DNA from: Candidatus Stahliibacteriota bacterium
Lineage (GTDB): Bacteria; Hydrothermota; Tepidihabitantia; SM23-42
Direction of reading: 5' to 3'
Assembly (NCBI GenBank): GCA_004376785.1
Contig: SOIY01000017.1
Span: 1 to 15,990 of the forward strand
DNA length: 15,990 bases
The notes under the pieces were generated by a model. It had not been told where the DNA came from, did no database searches, and was given only the letters and a program-made list of their open reading frames with translations. The position numbers were made by a program, and so were the translations under genes. This document shows, piece after piece, positions 7,012 through 14,756 of this stretch. Every line of letters starts with the position of its first letter. Position 1 is the first letter of the stretch.

Positions 7012-8110
7012 GTTCCATCTTAAAAACATCGAGCATTCTGTTCGTCATTTTCTCAATTGTAAAAAGCTTTGCTCTCTCAAGTCCTTTTTGGCGATGCCTG
7101 TTTCTAAGATTTTCATCCTCTAACATACGTCTTATGGCTTGGGACATTTCCTCAACATGGCATGGATTAAAAAAAAGTGCCGCATCTCCAAGAACTTCAG
7201 GCATGGATGAAGTATTGGAACTCACCACAGGACAGCCGCAGGCCATTGCTTCAAGGGGTGGAAGCCCAAATCCCTCATATAAAGATGGAAAGGCAAAAAG
7301 GGAGCTCATATAGTACACTGAAGGTAAATCTTTGTGCTCAATAAAGCCGGTGAAAAATACATCCTGGATTAATTCCATTTCCCTGATAACCTTATCAATG
7401 TTTGAGAAGTATTTATCGCTCTTGAGCGCTCCCAGCACAAGTTTATAATTTTCTCTAAGGCTAACCGGAAGTGATGCATATGACTTGATCAAACTCCGAA
7501 CATTTTTATGGGGAGATAGATTTCCAACATACAGGATGAATTTTTGAGGGAGTGAATATTTTCTCCTGATTTTCTCTTTCCTTATATCTGACGACCTGAA
7601 TCTTTCCTCCACTCCCAAGTGAATAACCATTATTTTATCAGCGGGCAACCTGAGAAACTTGACGATATCTCCCCTTGAGTGCTCTGAGATAGTCATAATC
7701 CTTGCTGCTCGCCTGGCGGTCGTTGCGCTCATGAACCTGAAGTAAAGCTTTCTTAATAGCATGTGCTCTTCTGGGAAAAACAGCGGTATCAGGTCGTTAA
7801 TTATGAGTACCATTTTAGCCGGCAGGAAAAGTGGAGCCTTAAAATAGGGCGTCAGGAAAACATCTATCTTCTCTCGTACGATATTAAGAGGCAGAAGGAC
7901 TTGGTCCCATACTTGTGTAATATTTTCAGTGATAATTACTTTTTTTAGCCTCGGCAGGTCATGAGGGATATGAGTCTTCTGGTTACAGAATAGCACGTAC
8001 TCGTGCGGATCTTTAGAGGTTGTTGCATACTGCAGAAAATGCCACAGAAATCTTCCGATTCCTGTTATTCGTCCCGCCACAAATTCTCTTGCGTCAATTC
8101 CTATTTTCAT
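7004..8110 (-). CDS. GT4-family glycosyltransferase
   Basis: A complete 368-residue GT-B enzyme. It begins MKIGIDAREFVAGRITGIGR, the typical opening of GT4 enzymes of the mannosyl/rhamnosyl-transferase type in polysaccharide loci. The C-terminal half has ILYVGNLSPHKNVRSLIKSY, the E-x7-E motif EGFGLPPLE, then AMACGCPVVSSNTSSMPEV and DAALFFNP, which place it in the WbaZ/MtfA-like group. The gene follows the upstream methyltransferase after 9 bases and overlaps the next start by 8. No clear Shine-Dalgarno sequence precedes the ATG. A decayed copy of its 3' end lies at 3579-3692. The sugar transferred is not determinable here. Confidence 0.9.
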   Translation of the reverse strand: MKIGIDAREFVAGRITGIGRFLWHFLQYATTSKDPHEYVLFCNQKTHIPHDLPRLKKVIITENITQVWDQVLLPLNIVREKIDVFLTPYFKAPLFLPAKMVLIINDLIPLFFPEEHMLLRKLYFRFMSATTARRAARIMTISEHSRGDIVKFLRLPADKIMVIHLGVEERFRSSDIRKEKIRRKYSLPQKFILYVGNLSPHKNVRSLIKSYASLPVSLRENYKLVLGALKSDKYFSNIDKVIREMELIQDVFFTGFIEHKDLPSVYYMSSLFAFPSLYEGFGLPPLEAMACGCPVVSSNTSSMPEVLGDAALFFNPCHVEEMSQAIRRMLEDENLRNRHRQKGLERAKLFTIEKMTNRMLDVFKMEHE

Positions 8111-8119
8111 GACAGATTA

Positions 8120-9037
8120 TTAAACTTCTGATTTATAGGAGGCTTGTTTCTTTTTCGCTTTGAAAAACTTTAAGCAACTATCATAGTTTTTGATTTCCAG
8201 GCCAGAAAATCGACGAAAAAGATGAATAATTTCATCCAGAGAGAAGAACAGGTCAGGTTTTGCATGGACAAAAAGCCTGCGAAAAACACCTTTAGTTAAG
8301 CTAATTAGCTCGCCCTTTAATAATCTATTAAATCCATTTGCCAAGATCGAGATGATTTTCCTTTTGTTCACACCCCACTCACCGATGCCAACTGAAAGTA
8401 ACATTTGTCCTTTATCCTTTAGGACTCTGTAAGACTCCTCAAAAACTTGTGCAGGCGAATTTACGTGGTCCAAGGTGGCAGTAATTATTACATTATCAAA
8501 AGATTCGTCTTTGAATGGGAGGTATTCACCTACTCCCTGAATAAAAAGAAAAGGTTCATTTAAGCAAGGAAAAATATTCCGTGTATAAGAAAAGAGTGGA
8601 TGTAGGATCCAGTCTTTATCGGGGTCGGTGCCCCAGTATTCTACATCCCTGTTAAGGAAATGCCGAACGACTCCATTTCCACAGCCAATTTCTAATGCCG
8701 AGCCCCTGATCGGATAAAAGTACGAAAAGGATTCTTCGTATACGGGTATAATACTTCGACTATTCTCTTCTGTCCAGCCCTTCATCCTGTGCCTATACGA
8801 ACCTAATCTTTTTCCCCATTCCCGCCAAATGCTTTCCTTGGGAATCTTTTTTAGTCTTAACTCATCAGGAAGCATATTAGGAATGCCATCATTGATAGGG
8901 TATTGACGATGACAGCGAGGACAAACAATTTCTCCCTTAATAATCTTGTTGTTTTCTATCGCGGAGGATTTCAATTCTATCGACAAATTCTTGCACTCAG
9001 GACAGGCAAGGCGATCAAGCATATCTATTGTAAGCAT
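8120..9037 (-). CDS. SAM-dependent methyltransferase with Trm112-like zinc domain
   Basis: A 305-residue protein. The N-terminal domain MLDRLACPEC ... EIVCPRCHRQYPINDGIPNML has the two CxxC pairs (Cys12/15 and Cys39/42) and the YPI-GIP ending of the Trm112/UPF0434 zinc domain. Behind it is a class I methyltransferase with ALEIGCGNGVVRHFL, WGTDPDKDW and the FDNVIITATLDHVNSPAQV segment. Such fusions are common in surface-polysaccharide loci, where they are assumed to methylate sugars. GGAG lies 6 bases before the ATG and supports the start. The 72-base gap upstream is the largest between intact genes of the cluster's middle; I see no convincing promoter in it. Length is normal. Confidence 0.88.
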   Translation of the reverse strand: MLTIDMLDRLACPECKNLSIELKSSAIENNKIIKGEIVCPRCHRQYPINDGIPNMLPDELRLKKIPKESIWREWGKRLGSYRHRMKGWTEENSRSIIPVYEESFSYFYPIRGSALEIGCGNGVVRHFLNRDVEYWGTDPDKDWILHPLFSYTRNIFPCLNEPFLFIQGVGEYLPFKDESFDNVIITATLDHVNSPAQVFEESYRVLKDKGQMLLSVGIGEWGVNKRKIISILANGFNRLLKGELISLTKGVFRRLFVHAKPDLFFSLDEIIHLFRRFSGLEIKNYDSCLKFFKAKKKQASYKSEV

Positions 9038-9109
9038 TTGGAACTCCGGAATATTTTATATGGCATGAGCTTTCTTATCCATTTAAGTTTCAGGAGATGA
9101 ACTCCAGCG

Positions 9110-10210
9110 CTATTCGAGAATGTGCAAATAAAGTTTCTCAATTTTCCTTACATTTATGTCTATGCTAAAATTTTCCTCCACAAGCAGCTTTCCCTCCAAT
9201 CCCATCTTGCGGGCTTTTTCTTTATCCTTCAGCAGTTCTGTAATTGCGAATGCCAGCGCCCCAGGGTTACTAGGTGGTACGAGTAGACCATTAACTCCAT
9301 CTTGAACAATTTCGACATTTCCGCCCACAGCAGTGGCAACAACCGGTAATCCACAGGCCATTGCCTCAAGTAAACTCCTGTTGAATCCCTCAAACAAAGA
9401 AGGCAAACTGAAAATATCCAGGCACCTCAATATCTGGGGGACATCTTCATAAAAGCCTGTAAGAATAATATGGGACGATAATTCTAGATCTTTCACTTTT
9501 TCTTGAAGCGAGAGCCGGTACTTTTCATCTCCATCTCCCACTATAAGAACTTTCGTCCGCGGATACGCGTTTACCACCTCTCGAATGGCTGAGATTAGAT
9601 ACTCAAGACCTTTCTCTGGTGAAAGCCTTCCAACAGTTCCAATTACTATGTTTTTGCTGTCTATGTGAAATTTTTTTCTCAAATCATCTTGAACCAAACC
9701 AGGCGAGAACTTTCTTGTATCTACACCATTATAGATAGTTTCAACTATGTCCTTTTTAAGCCAAACAAACCTTCTCTTTACAATCCGGGAAACTGCAATT
9801 ATCTTGGACGAGAACAACACAAGGAACCTGTCCAGCAAATTATCCGGAGGCGGGACCCTCACATGCCATATCAGAGGAATACTCAGAATTTTCGCCACGG
9901 GACCTGCATAGAGAGCGGCCCGCGATGTATTGCTATGAATGAGTTTGATTTTCTGTTTACGAACAAAATTGAAAATTCGCCAAAATCCGGCAAAAAACGG
10001 GGATGGATTAAGCCATTTGAACCTGGGCATAGGGAGGAGCGCACATTCTATTCCCAATTTTTTGACTTCTTTTTTTAATTTTCCCTCTTCACTAACGATA
10101 ACCAGAGGCAGGAACTTTGTTGTGTCTATATGTGCCAGTAATTCCAGCAAACTTATTTGTCCCCCTCCAAATATTCCTTCGCCACTATCAATATAAAGAA
10201 CCCTGTGCAT
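9110..10210 (-). CDS. GT4-family glycosyltransferase
   Basis: A 366-residue GT-B enzyme taken from the ATG at 10210 (MHRVLYIDSGEG). An in-frame ATG nine codons upstream lies inside the previous gene; I prefer 10210 because AGGAAGGA sits 6 bases before it and the start overlaps the previous stop as TAATG. The N-terminal domain has the GIFGGGQISLLELL loop and HSNTSRAALYAGPVA. The C-terminal domain has GTVGRLSPEKGLEYLI, the E-x7-E motif EGFNRSLLE and AMACGLPVVATAVGGNVEIV. This order and the full length indicate an intact enzyme. By eye it has more GC than the GT4 genes at the left of the cluster. Substrate unknown. Confidence 0.9.
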   Translation of the reverse strand: MHRVLYIDSGEGIFGGGQISLLELLAHIDTTKFLPLVIVSEEGKLKKEVKKLGIECALLPMPRFKWLNPSPFFAGFWRIFNFVRKQKIKLIHSNTSRAALYAGPVAKILSIPLIWHVRVPPPDNLLDRFLVLFSSKIIAVSRIVKRRFVWLKKDIVETIYNGVDTRKFSPGLVQDDLRKKFHIDSKNIVIGTVGRLSPEKGLEYLISAIREVVNAYPRTKVLIVGDGDEKYRLSLQEKVKDLELSSHIILTGFYEDVPQILRCLDIFSLPSLFEGFNRSLLEAMACGLPVVATAVGGNVEIVQDGVNGLLVPPSNPGALAFAITELLKDKEKARKMGLEGKLLVEENFSIDINVRKIEKLYLHILE

Positions 10211-10524
10211 TACAAATCCTTCCTTCGCATCTCCCATAACTTGGCGTAAGTCATAAATATTGTCAGCGCTGACGAGACGCTAATAAAAAAACCCCGGAAG
10301 CCATTGCGGTATCCAGCCATAAAAAAATACTTGCGGAAAAACACAAAACAAGGCCTGACTAAAAAACAAATGTTCGAAGTATATTCTCTGCAGATTTCAA
10401 CTGTTCTATCCTTGCTTTCATCATCAACTACCACAATCTCATCAGCCCACTTCACAGATTCAAGACAGTCCCTTATGTTTCTTTCTTCCTCCTTTGTTGC
10501 GATAACTACCGAAATTCTGGCCAT
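10210..10524 (-). pseudogene. GT2 glycosyltransferase with its catalytic middle deleted in frame
   Basis: A 104-residue reading frame. Residues 1-54 are a clean GT2 N-terminus of the WaaE/KdtX type (ISVVIATKEEERNIRDCLES, VKWADEIVVVDDESKDRTVEI). Residues 57-104 (RPCFVFFRKYF, GYRNGFRGFFISVSSALTIF, YAKLWEMRR) match the terminal segment of the same type of protein. Roughly 140-160 residues normally lie between them, including the metal-binding DxD and the catalytic base; all are missing. The join is near 10355-10372, where TTGTTTT occurs twice a few bases apart. The frame is preserved, and both ends are coupled by TAATG overlaps, so a peptide is probably made, but it cannot be a glycosyltransferase. 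I classify it as a pseudogene; a retained small protein is the alternative. Confidence 0.8.
10217..10224 (-). promoter_or_regulatory. Ribosome binding site deciding the GT4 start
   Basis: AGGAAGGA on the - strand, 6 bases before the ATG at 10210, lies within the last codons of the gutted GT2 gene. It selects this start over the in-frame ATG at 10237. Confidence 0.7.
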
Positions 10525-11456
10525 TACTTTTCCCTGATTAACCTGAGGACTTCTTTATCTCCATACCGGATGGAAGCTTTCTCTTTTCTTCGCGCTCTTA
10601 ATATCGTTGGTGCTTTCATGAGTGCTGCGAGGAATGATAAGGATACAAGCGGGTTTCTGATCGAATTCCAAATAAGAAAAAAAGGAAGAAAAAGAAAATG
10701 TTGAAAGAGAAAATCGGAGTCTGTGAGATTCTTCCATGTGAATATTAACCTGTTGCGGTCGAAGATAAACCTTATATATCTATTGCTGAACGCCTTTCCG
10801 ATAGTAGCCTGACGGGCATGATGAACAATACTCTGCGGTTCATAATACATCCGAAAGCCCTTCTTCCAGGCATTATAGGAAAGGTCCATATCCTCATAAT
10901 AAAAAGGCGAGTATATCTTGTCGAACCCGCCCAACTGCATAAACTTCTTCCTGTCGAAAAGCCCACGTCCTCCCGATGCGCCAGAAGCAAGACCTGGTCC
11001 ATTTTTTTCTGTTGCTAATACTTCCCTTAAGAAGCCGTACTTAAACTCAAGGACATACGGCCGGGTTACAACGGTGTTTTTGTCTTCCATTATCGCCGTT
11101 GAAACTGCGAATGTCCTTTTCTCGTCGAAGTAACTTAACAAAGGTAACAGAAAATTCCTCTCTACTCTAATATCGGAATTTAAGAGGAGGACTAAATCAT
11201 GTATGGCCGCGCCCACACCTCGGTTAGCAGCTATAGGGAATCCACGGTTGCGTTCCAATCTTATAACTCTTATGGAAGGGAAGGTGTCCCTTATAAATTG
11301 GGCGCTTCCATCTACGCTTCCATCATCCACTACTATGATCTTGTACTCTCCACCATAATAGTCCATTGCATCAATCAGAGGAGGGAGATTTCTTTCGAGC
11401 AGTTTCTTCCCGTTCCAGTTGGGGATGACGACGCTAATTCCGATTTTCTTAATCAT
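10524..11456 (-). CDS. GT2-family glycosyltransferase (rhamnosyltransferase-like)
   Basis: A 310-residue GT-A enzyme of the GT2 family. It opens ISVVIPNWNGKKLLERNLPP, then IIVVDDGSVDGSAQFI, RNRGFPIAANRG and LLLNSDIRVE, where the NSD replaces the usual DxD as in WbbL/RfbF-type enzymes. The acceptor segment GGFDKIYSPFYYEDMDLSYN, with the ED-D catalytic pattern, and the HHARQATIG tail are typical. A C-terminal hydrophobic stretch (FLFLPFFLIWNSI) may associate with the membrane. It starts 5 bases after the upstream methyltransferase and its stop overlaps the next start as TAATG. Its first 40 bases recur at 12291-12330 with four mismatches. Rhamnose as the sugar is inferred only from family likeness. 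Confidence 0.9.
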   Translation of the reverse strand: MIKKIGISVVIPNWNGKKLLERNLPPLIDAMDYYGGEYKIIVVDDGSVDGSAQFIRDTFPSIRVIRLERNRGFPIAANRGVGAAIHDLVLLLNSDIRVERNFLLPLLSYFDEKRTFAVSTAIMEDKNTVVTRPYVLEFKYGFLREVLATEKNGPGLASGASGGRGLFDRKKFMQLGGFDKIYSPFYYEDMDLSYNAWKKGFRMYYEPQSIVHHARQATIGKAFSNRYIRFIFDRNRLIFTWKNLTDSDFLFQHFLFLPFFLIWNSIRNPLVSLSFLAALMKAPTILRARRKEKASIRYGDKEVLRLIREK

Positions 11457-11457
11457 T
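11418..11457 (-). repeat. GT2 5'-end block duplicated at 12291-12330
   Basis: Forty bases around the GT2 start codon match 12291-12330 with four mismatches and no gaps. Both copies are in the same orientation, about 870 bases apart, and both encode KKIG[IV]SVVIP. Confidence 0.85.
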
Positions 11458-11461
11458 CTAT

Positions 11462-12136
11462 TTAATTATATTTTATTGCTTTAATGATGAACTGGACAGC
11501 AAAAAGTTTCTTCCAGAGTTTTACTAAAGTCCTCATAAAAGGAAATCGTGAAAGACCAGGTAAATCAACGGTAATATCCAAGTGAACGATTTTAAAGCCA
11601 GCCTTTTCAAGCATTTCTCTGACGGTCCTAAGAGTAAAAAATCTCAAATGTCCTGAATCGAGAATTCCACCTTTCTTTGAATTGTAGTTGAATTTGCCAA
11701 ATAGCAAGGAAAGACGAATAAACCAGTTAGCAACATTGGGAATTGAGACTACGATGTATCCATTCTGTTTGAGACAGCTCTTGAAACGGATCAAGACTTC
11801 TAAAGGATTCCTCAGGTGCTCCAAAACATCGGCGTACAGAATTACATCAAAATATTCCTTGTAAGGCAATTCAATAACTTCGGCGTTCCCAAGTATAACC
11901 TTGTCACAATATAACCTTGCCTCCTCGGCCATCTCCGGGTCTATTTCCAAACCGATAACCTTACAGCCCTTCTCTTTTAATTCAAAAGATAAATAACCAG
12001 TGGCACATCCCACATCTAGCACGGTTTCCCCCCCATCTATCAGACCTAAACACATCCGGTGTGCAGCAAAGGGACATGGTACAAACTTGCCACCTTTCTT
12101 TGCGTATTTTCTTTTCTCTTCGTATCCCACGATCAT
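11462..12136 (-). CDS. SAM-dependent methyltransferase, no zinc ribbon
   Basis: A 224-residue class I methyltransferase (Methyltransf_11/23 type). The SAM loop VLDVGCATGYLSFELKEKG is at residues 39-57, followed by VIGLEIDPE and FDVILYADVLEHLRNPLEV. The C-terminus (GHLRFFTLRTVREMLEKAGF, then IVHLDITVDLPGLSRFPF) is typical of polysaccharide-cluster methyltransferases. The region before the SAM loop (KYAKKGGKFVPCPFAAHRM) is short. GAGAGGG lies immediately before the ATG at 12136 and would suit the GTG two codons later better, so the true start may be GTG at 12130. A Cys-rich stub ends with TAG 12 bases upstream in the same frame. Substrate unknown. Confidence 0.85.
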   Translation of the reverse strand: MIVGYEEKRKYAKKGGKFVPCPFAAHRMCLGLIDGGETVLDVGCATGYLSFELKEKGCKVIGLEIDPEMAEEARLYCDKVILGNAEVIELPYKEYFDVILYADVLEHLRNPLEVLIRFKSCLKQNGYIVVSIPNVANWFIRLSLLFGKFNYNSKKGGILDSGHLRFFTLRTVREMLEKAGFKIVHLDITVDLPGLSRFPFMRTLVKLWKKLFAVQFIIKAIKYN

Positions 12137-12148
12137 TCCCTCTCTTGA

Positions 12149-12290
12149 CTACCCATGCCAAACGTTTGGCTTATCACCAAAATTTCTTGTCTTGTAAATA
12201 CTGCACGAGGGACATGAAGGGCATTTATACTCCATTGAGAGGAAAACAAGAGCCTTAAGATTAACTCCACAACAGCTCCTCTTGATTACA
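12149..12290 (-). pseudogene. Cys-rich C-terminal stub, possibly from a radical SAM/SPASM-type protein
   Basis: One frame reads IKRSCCGVNLKALVFLSMEY, then KCPSCPSCSIYKTRNFGDKP, then NVWHG and TAG. The clustered cysteines (CC, then CxxCxxC) look like an iron-sulphur or zinc site at the end of a protein. An internal ATG at 12235 would give a 28-residue peptide but has no ribosome binding site. Upstream, the frame runs into the GT2 5' remnant without a start codon, so this looks like the 3' end of a deleted gene. The C-terminal cluster of a SPASM-type radical SAM enzyme is one reading; a broken zinc ribbon of the downstream methyltransferase, which is in the same frame behind the TAG, is another. 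A second frame is also open here and ends at an ATGA with the methyltransferase start, so the frame choice is not certain. Confidence 0.45.
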
Positions 12291-12329
12291 GCTGGGGATG
12301 ACGACGCTAACTCCGATTTTCTTCCTCAT
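12261..12329 (-). pseudogene. N-terminal remnant of a GT2 glycosyltransferase
   Basis: The ATG at 12329 overlaps the flippase stop as ATGA. The frame reads MRKKIGVSVVIPSCNQEELL and stops at TAA after 22 codons. It matches the start of the intact GT2 at 10524-11456 (KKIGISVVIPNWNGKKLL) in protein, and in DNA over 40 bases with four mismatches. The rest of the GT2 gene, about 280 codons, is gone, replaced by the Cys-rich stub. Confidence 0.85.
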
Positions 12330-12330
12330 T
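12291..12330 (-). repeat. Second copy of the GT2 5'-end block (see 11418-11457)
   Basis: Matches 11418-11457 at 36 of 40 bases without gaps. The DNA match falls off just inside the gene, while the protein match continues for about eight more codons. Confidence 0.85.
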
Positions 12331-13768
12331 CTGCGTCTCTGCCCAGAAGGATGTTTTTCAATCTTGCTTTCTCTCCTTTTGTAATGAAGCCTGTAATCCA
12401 GATAAAAAAGGAATAGGTAATAACTCCGATGGCGATGATCAGGAGCAGATTAAAGCCATTCTTAATCGGGATTATTATAAGGAGACCCATTATTGCCGAA
12501 GAGATAGCCGATTTTGCGATTTCCAACAAGGAGATAGAAGGGATTTCCCTTCGAACAGACAGGAAAATGAGAGCAAAAAAGAGGATCTCTGAAACTACTG
12601 TGGCATACGCTGCTCCTCTGTAGCTGTAACGGGGAATAAGAATGAAATTGAGAAAGACATTGATGCCAGTGGTCACGGCTATTATCTTTGCCGTAAGTGC
12701 CTGCCGGTTTATGGAGGTCAGGAAATAGCTGGCTAGGCTATTGAGATAACTGAAGACAATGAGGAAAGATAAAATCCTGAGGGCTGCAATCGAATGCTTG
12801 TATTGAGGTCCAAACAAAAAGAGGATAATCTTTTCCGAAAGTAAAAATGTTCCTACCGAAGCCGGAATTCCCGCCCCAACCAATACCTTAAAGGATTTGT
12901 GAAAGGCCTTCTTAAGCAATTCCCCTGATTCCTTGAAAAGGCGGGACAGGACAGGAAAGATAGCGGAAAGAAAAGCACCGGATATCGTAGCGAGCGCAAA
13001 GAACAGATGATAGCTCACCCCATACCAACCAGCAACCTCCTCTCCCTTGATCTTCCCTAGCATTACGATATCGGTATGGTAATAGATCATAGATATCAGG
13101 GCCACAATGGCAAGAGGAAGAGCTTGCTTCAAACTCTTACTCCAGAATCTCGAATCTATATGGTAGCGGGGCTTCAGGAATTTCCGGTAAACAAAGCCTA
13201 TATTTAAAAAACAATATAAGATGCCAGAAAGAAGATAGAAAATGCCTACAGAAATAAGTCCATAGCCCAGGCGGAGCAGTACAAATGCTAGGGATATAAG
13301 AAAGACTTTTGCAATGATCTCGCAAATCATGATGTATTTCATCTCTTCATATGCCTGGAAAACAGCCCCGAAGAATCCTCCCATAGTTTCAAAGATGCTA
13401 CAGGCACCAATAAGGTAAATCAGGAACCTGGTATCAAAAGGAACATTTATAAAAGAAACAGAAATGGATATTACCAGGAAGGTAAAGATTGAGAGGAAAA
13501 GCTTTAATGTTGCGGTATTACCAACATACTCAGGACCTCCTTCTTTGTTTCGAGCTACTTCTCTTACAGTGAGAGTCGTGACCCCCAGATCAGACAGGAT
13601 TAAGAAAAGAGAGGTGAAACTAATGGCGAAAAATAATTTTCCAAAACCTAGACTCCCAAGTCTGCGGGCAAGATAGATCATCAGTAAGAGGGTAAGGATC
13701 CTTCCACCTGCCCTCTGCAACAGGAGCCAGAAGGTATTTCCTATAATCCTTCCTGCGGTTCCCTTCAT
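12326..13768 (-). CDS. Wzx-type polysaccharide flippase
   Basis: A 480-residue polytopic membrane protein of the MVF/MATE-like oligosaccharidyl-lipid/polysaccharide exporter superfamily, expected to flip the lipid-linked repeat unit to the outer face of the inner membrane. It begins MKGTAGRIIGNTFWLLLQRA and RILTLLLMIYLARRLGSLGFGK, the typical first-helix signature, and continues with about 12-14 hydrophobic segments, including the conserved YGVSYHLFFALATISGAFLS region. I place the start at 13768 rather than the in-frame ATG at 13846 because AAGGA lies 10 bases upstream and the start overlaps the previous stop as ATGA. The extra 26 residues of the longer form are charged and not membrane-like. 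Its stop likewise overlaps the GT2 stub start. Length is normal. Confidence 0.92.
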   Translation of the reverse strand: MKGTAGRIIGNTFWLLLQRAGGRILTLLLMIYLARRLGSLGFGKLFFAISFTSLFLILSDLGVTTLTVREVARNKEGGPEYVGNTATLKLFLSIFTFLVISISVSFINVPFDTRFLIYLIGACSIFETMGGFFGAVFQAYEEMKYIMICEIIAKVFLISLAFVLLRLGYGLISVGIFYLLSGILYCFLNIGFVYRKFLKPRYHIDSRFWSKSLKQALPLAIVALISMIYYHTDIVMLGKIKGEEVAGWYGVSYHLFFALATISGAFLSAIFPVLSRLFKESGELLKKAFHKSFKVLVGAGIPASVGTFLLSEKIILFLFGPQYKHSIAALRILSFLIVFSYLNSLASYFLTSINRQALTAKIIAVTTGINVFLNFILIPRYSYRGAAYATVVSEILFFALIFLSVRREIPSISLLEIAKSAISSAIMGLLIIIPIKNGFNLLLIIAIGVITYSFFIWITGFITKGEKARLKNILLGRDAE

Positions 13769-14067
13769 GTTTTTTCTTTCCTTATAAAGGAAATCAATTC
13801 CTCCAGAACTTTTATCCTTCCTTCTGATACTGTGCCGGCAAAACATACATCGCTTCCGTACTTCTTATACTCTTCTTCAGAGAGCTGAATCTTTTTGTGC
13901 AAATCTGATATACACCCAAAACCAAGAAATGGGAGTCGTGAAGATATTCGTTTATCGTTGTATGTAAACAGGTCTGCATTGTGGCCAATTTCTGTAAAGG
14001 CATTTTTACAGTATCCGCCGAGTTCGAATGCGGTTTTTCCCCAGGGACGGACGATCAGTATTTTCAT
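13765..14067 (-). pseudogene. CgeB-like glycosyltransferase reduced to 100 residues
   Basis: Residues 1-48 (MKILIVRPWGKTAFELGGYC, DLFTYNDKRISSRLPFL) look like the N-terminal domain of CgeB-type glycosyltransferases. Residues 50-93 (GCISDLHKKIQLSEEEYKKY, GSDVCFAGTVSEGRIKVLEE) look like the central segment (the D-x-x-H, YGSDV-F-GT and R-LE-L motifs) that normally comes some 110-140 residues later. The catalytic C-terminal domain is also missing; the frame ends RKEKT at a TGA that overlaps the flippase ATG. The join is near 13914-13926. The reading frame is intact, so a small protein may be made, but it lacks the donor-binding half. Family assignment rests on these two motif blocks. Confidence 0.65.
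13779..13783 (-). promoter_or_regulatory. Ribosome binding site deciding the flippase start
   Basis: AAGGA on the - strand, 10 bases before the ATG at 13768, lies inside the end of the CgeB-like remnant. No comparable site precedes the ATG at 13846. Confidence 0.6.
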
Positions 14068-14081
14068 TATTAACTTGTCTC

Positions 14082-14735
14082 TTATGAGAAGAGTTTTTTT
14101 ATGCTTGATAAGATATTTCTAGTTTTCTGCCACATGACCAGTCGCCTAGAATACTTCTTGATATCTTTCTCGGCTATTTTCTTTACTCTTTTATTAAGGA
14201 GTATGGAGTATAACTTGTAATCCGACAAATCTTTCTCCACAAAGTTGTGCGCTTTTTTCATTTTAACAAAAACGCCTTTTGCAGGATGTTTCTCCAATTT
14301 TTCTAAAAGGCAATCTGAAAAAATTTGTTTCATATCTTCGAGTTCATATCTCCAGAAATCATAGGGATGTCCATGATAAGGGCAACCGTACGATGCAGTG
14401 GTAATTAAGATTATTCCGCCCGCTTTACAGATATTTTTGATATTGTGTATGCTTTCTCTCCAATCCAATATGTGTTCAAGCAATTCAGTTGCGATTACTA
14501 TATCAAAGCTTTCTTTTCCAAACCTTTCCAGTATATCTTCAGCTTTGCAGATTATATCAACCCCAAGTCCTTCAACGATATCTACCCCGATATATTCCGC
14601 AGGATAATAAGACTTTACCAGGGGTCTTAGACTTCCATTAATGTCGTAAGAGCCTACTTCTATCACCCTTTTCCCTTTTACTTCTTCTGGCTTCAGATTA
14701 ATCGCACCGAATGAAATACAATAGGCGTTACACAT
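14082..14735 (-). CDS. SAM-dependent methyltransferase (Methyltransf_11-type)
   Basis: A 217-residue class I methyltransferase. The SAM loop KRVIEVGSYDINGSLRPL is at residues 22-39, followed by YIGVDIVEGLGVDIICKAED and FDIVIATELLEHILDWRESI. The segment TASYGCPYHGHPYDFWRYE is a strong signature of a methyltransferase subfamily common in glycan clusters, in which the pre-SAM region CISFGAINLK is also conserved. An AGG lies 7 bases before the ATG. The C-terminal 40 residues are lysine-rich and may contact membrane or partner. The gene is complete and 14 bases upstream of the CgeB-like remnant. It shares a frame with the gutted methyltransferase before it, separated by a TAA, which I take as chance. 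Confidence 0.88.
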   Translation of the reverse strand: MCNAYCISFGAINLKPEEVKGKRVIEVGSYDINGSLRPLVKSYYPAEYIGVDIVEGLGVDIICKAEDILERFGKESFDIVIATELLEHILDWRESIHNIKNICKAGGIILITTASYGCPYHGHPYDFWRYELEDMKQIFSDCLLEKLEKHPAKGVFVKMKKAHNFVEKDLSDYKLYSILLNKRVKKIAEKDIKKYSRRLVMWQKTRNILSSIKKLFS

Positions 14736-14756
14736 TTCTTGACCTAGTGGTATGAA

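Noticed and set aside
9038..9109. A promoter in the 72-base gap, with a TATAAA-like element on the - strand
   Set aside because: The spacing to any -35-like sequence is poor, and transcription would start almost on top of the ribosome binding site.
9665..10078. A 137-codon open frame on the + strand
   Set aside because: It is the antisense shadow of the intact GT4 at 9110-10210. Its predicted protein has no plausible domain.
12130..12235. Amber readthrough joining the Cys-rich peptide to the methyltransferase, since both are in one frame separated by TAG
   Set aside because: TAG is an ordinary stop elsewhere in the window (for example at 35-37 and 1173-1175), and the Cys-rich frame extends upstream as a gene end rather than starting at its ATG. 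Chance frame agreement is the simpler explanation.
13769..13846. A longer flippase starting at 13846
   Set aside because: The extra 26 residues are charged, lack a ribosome binding site and overlap the CgeB-like remnant. The ATG at 13768 has both a Shine-Dalgarno sequence and an ATGA overlap.
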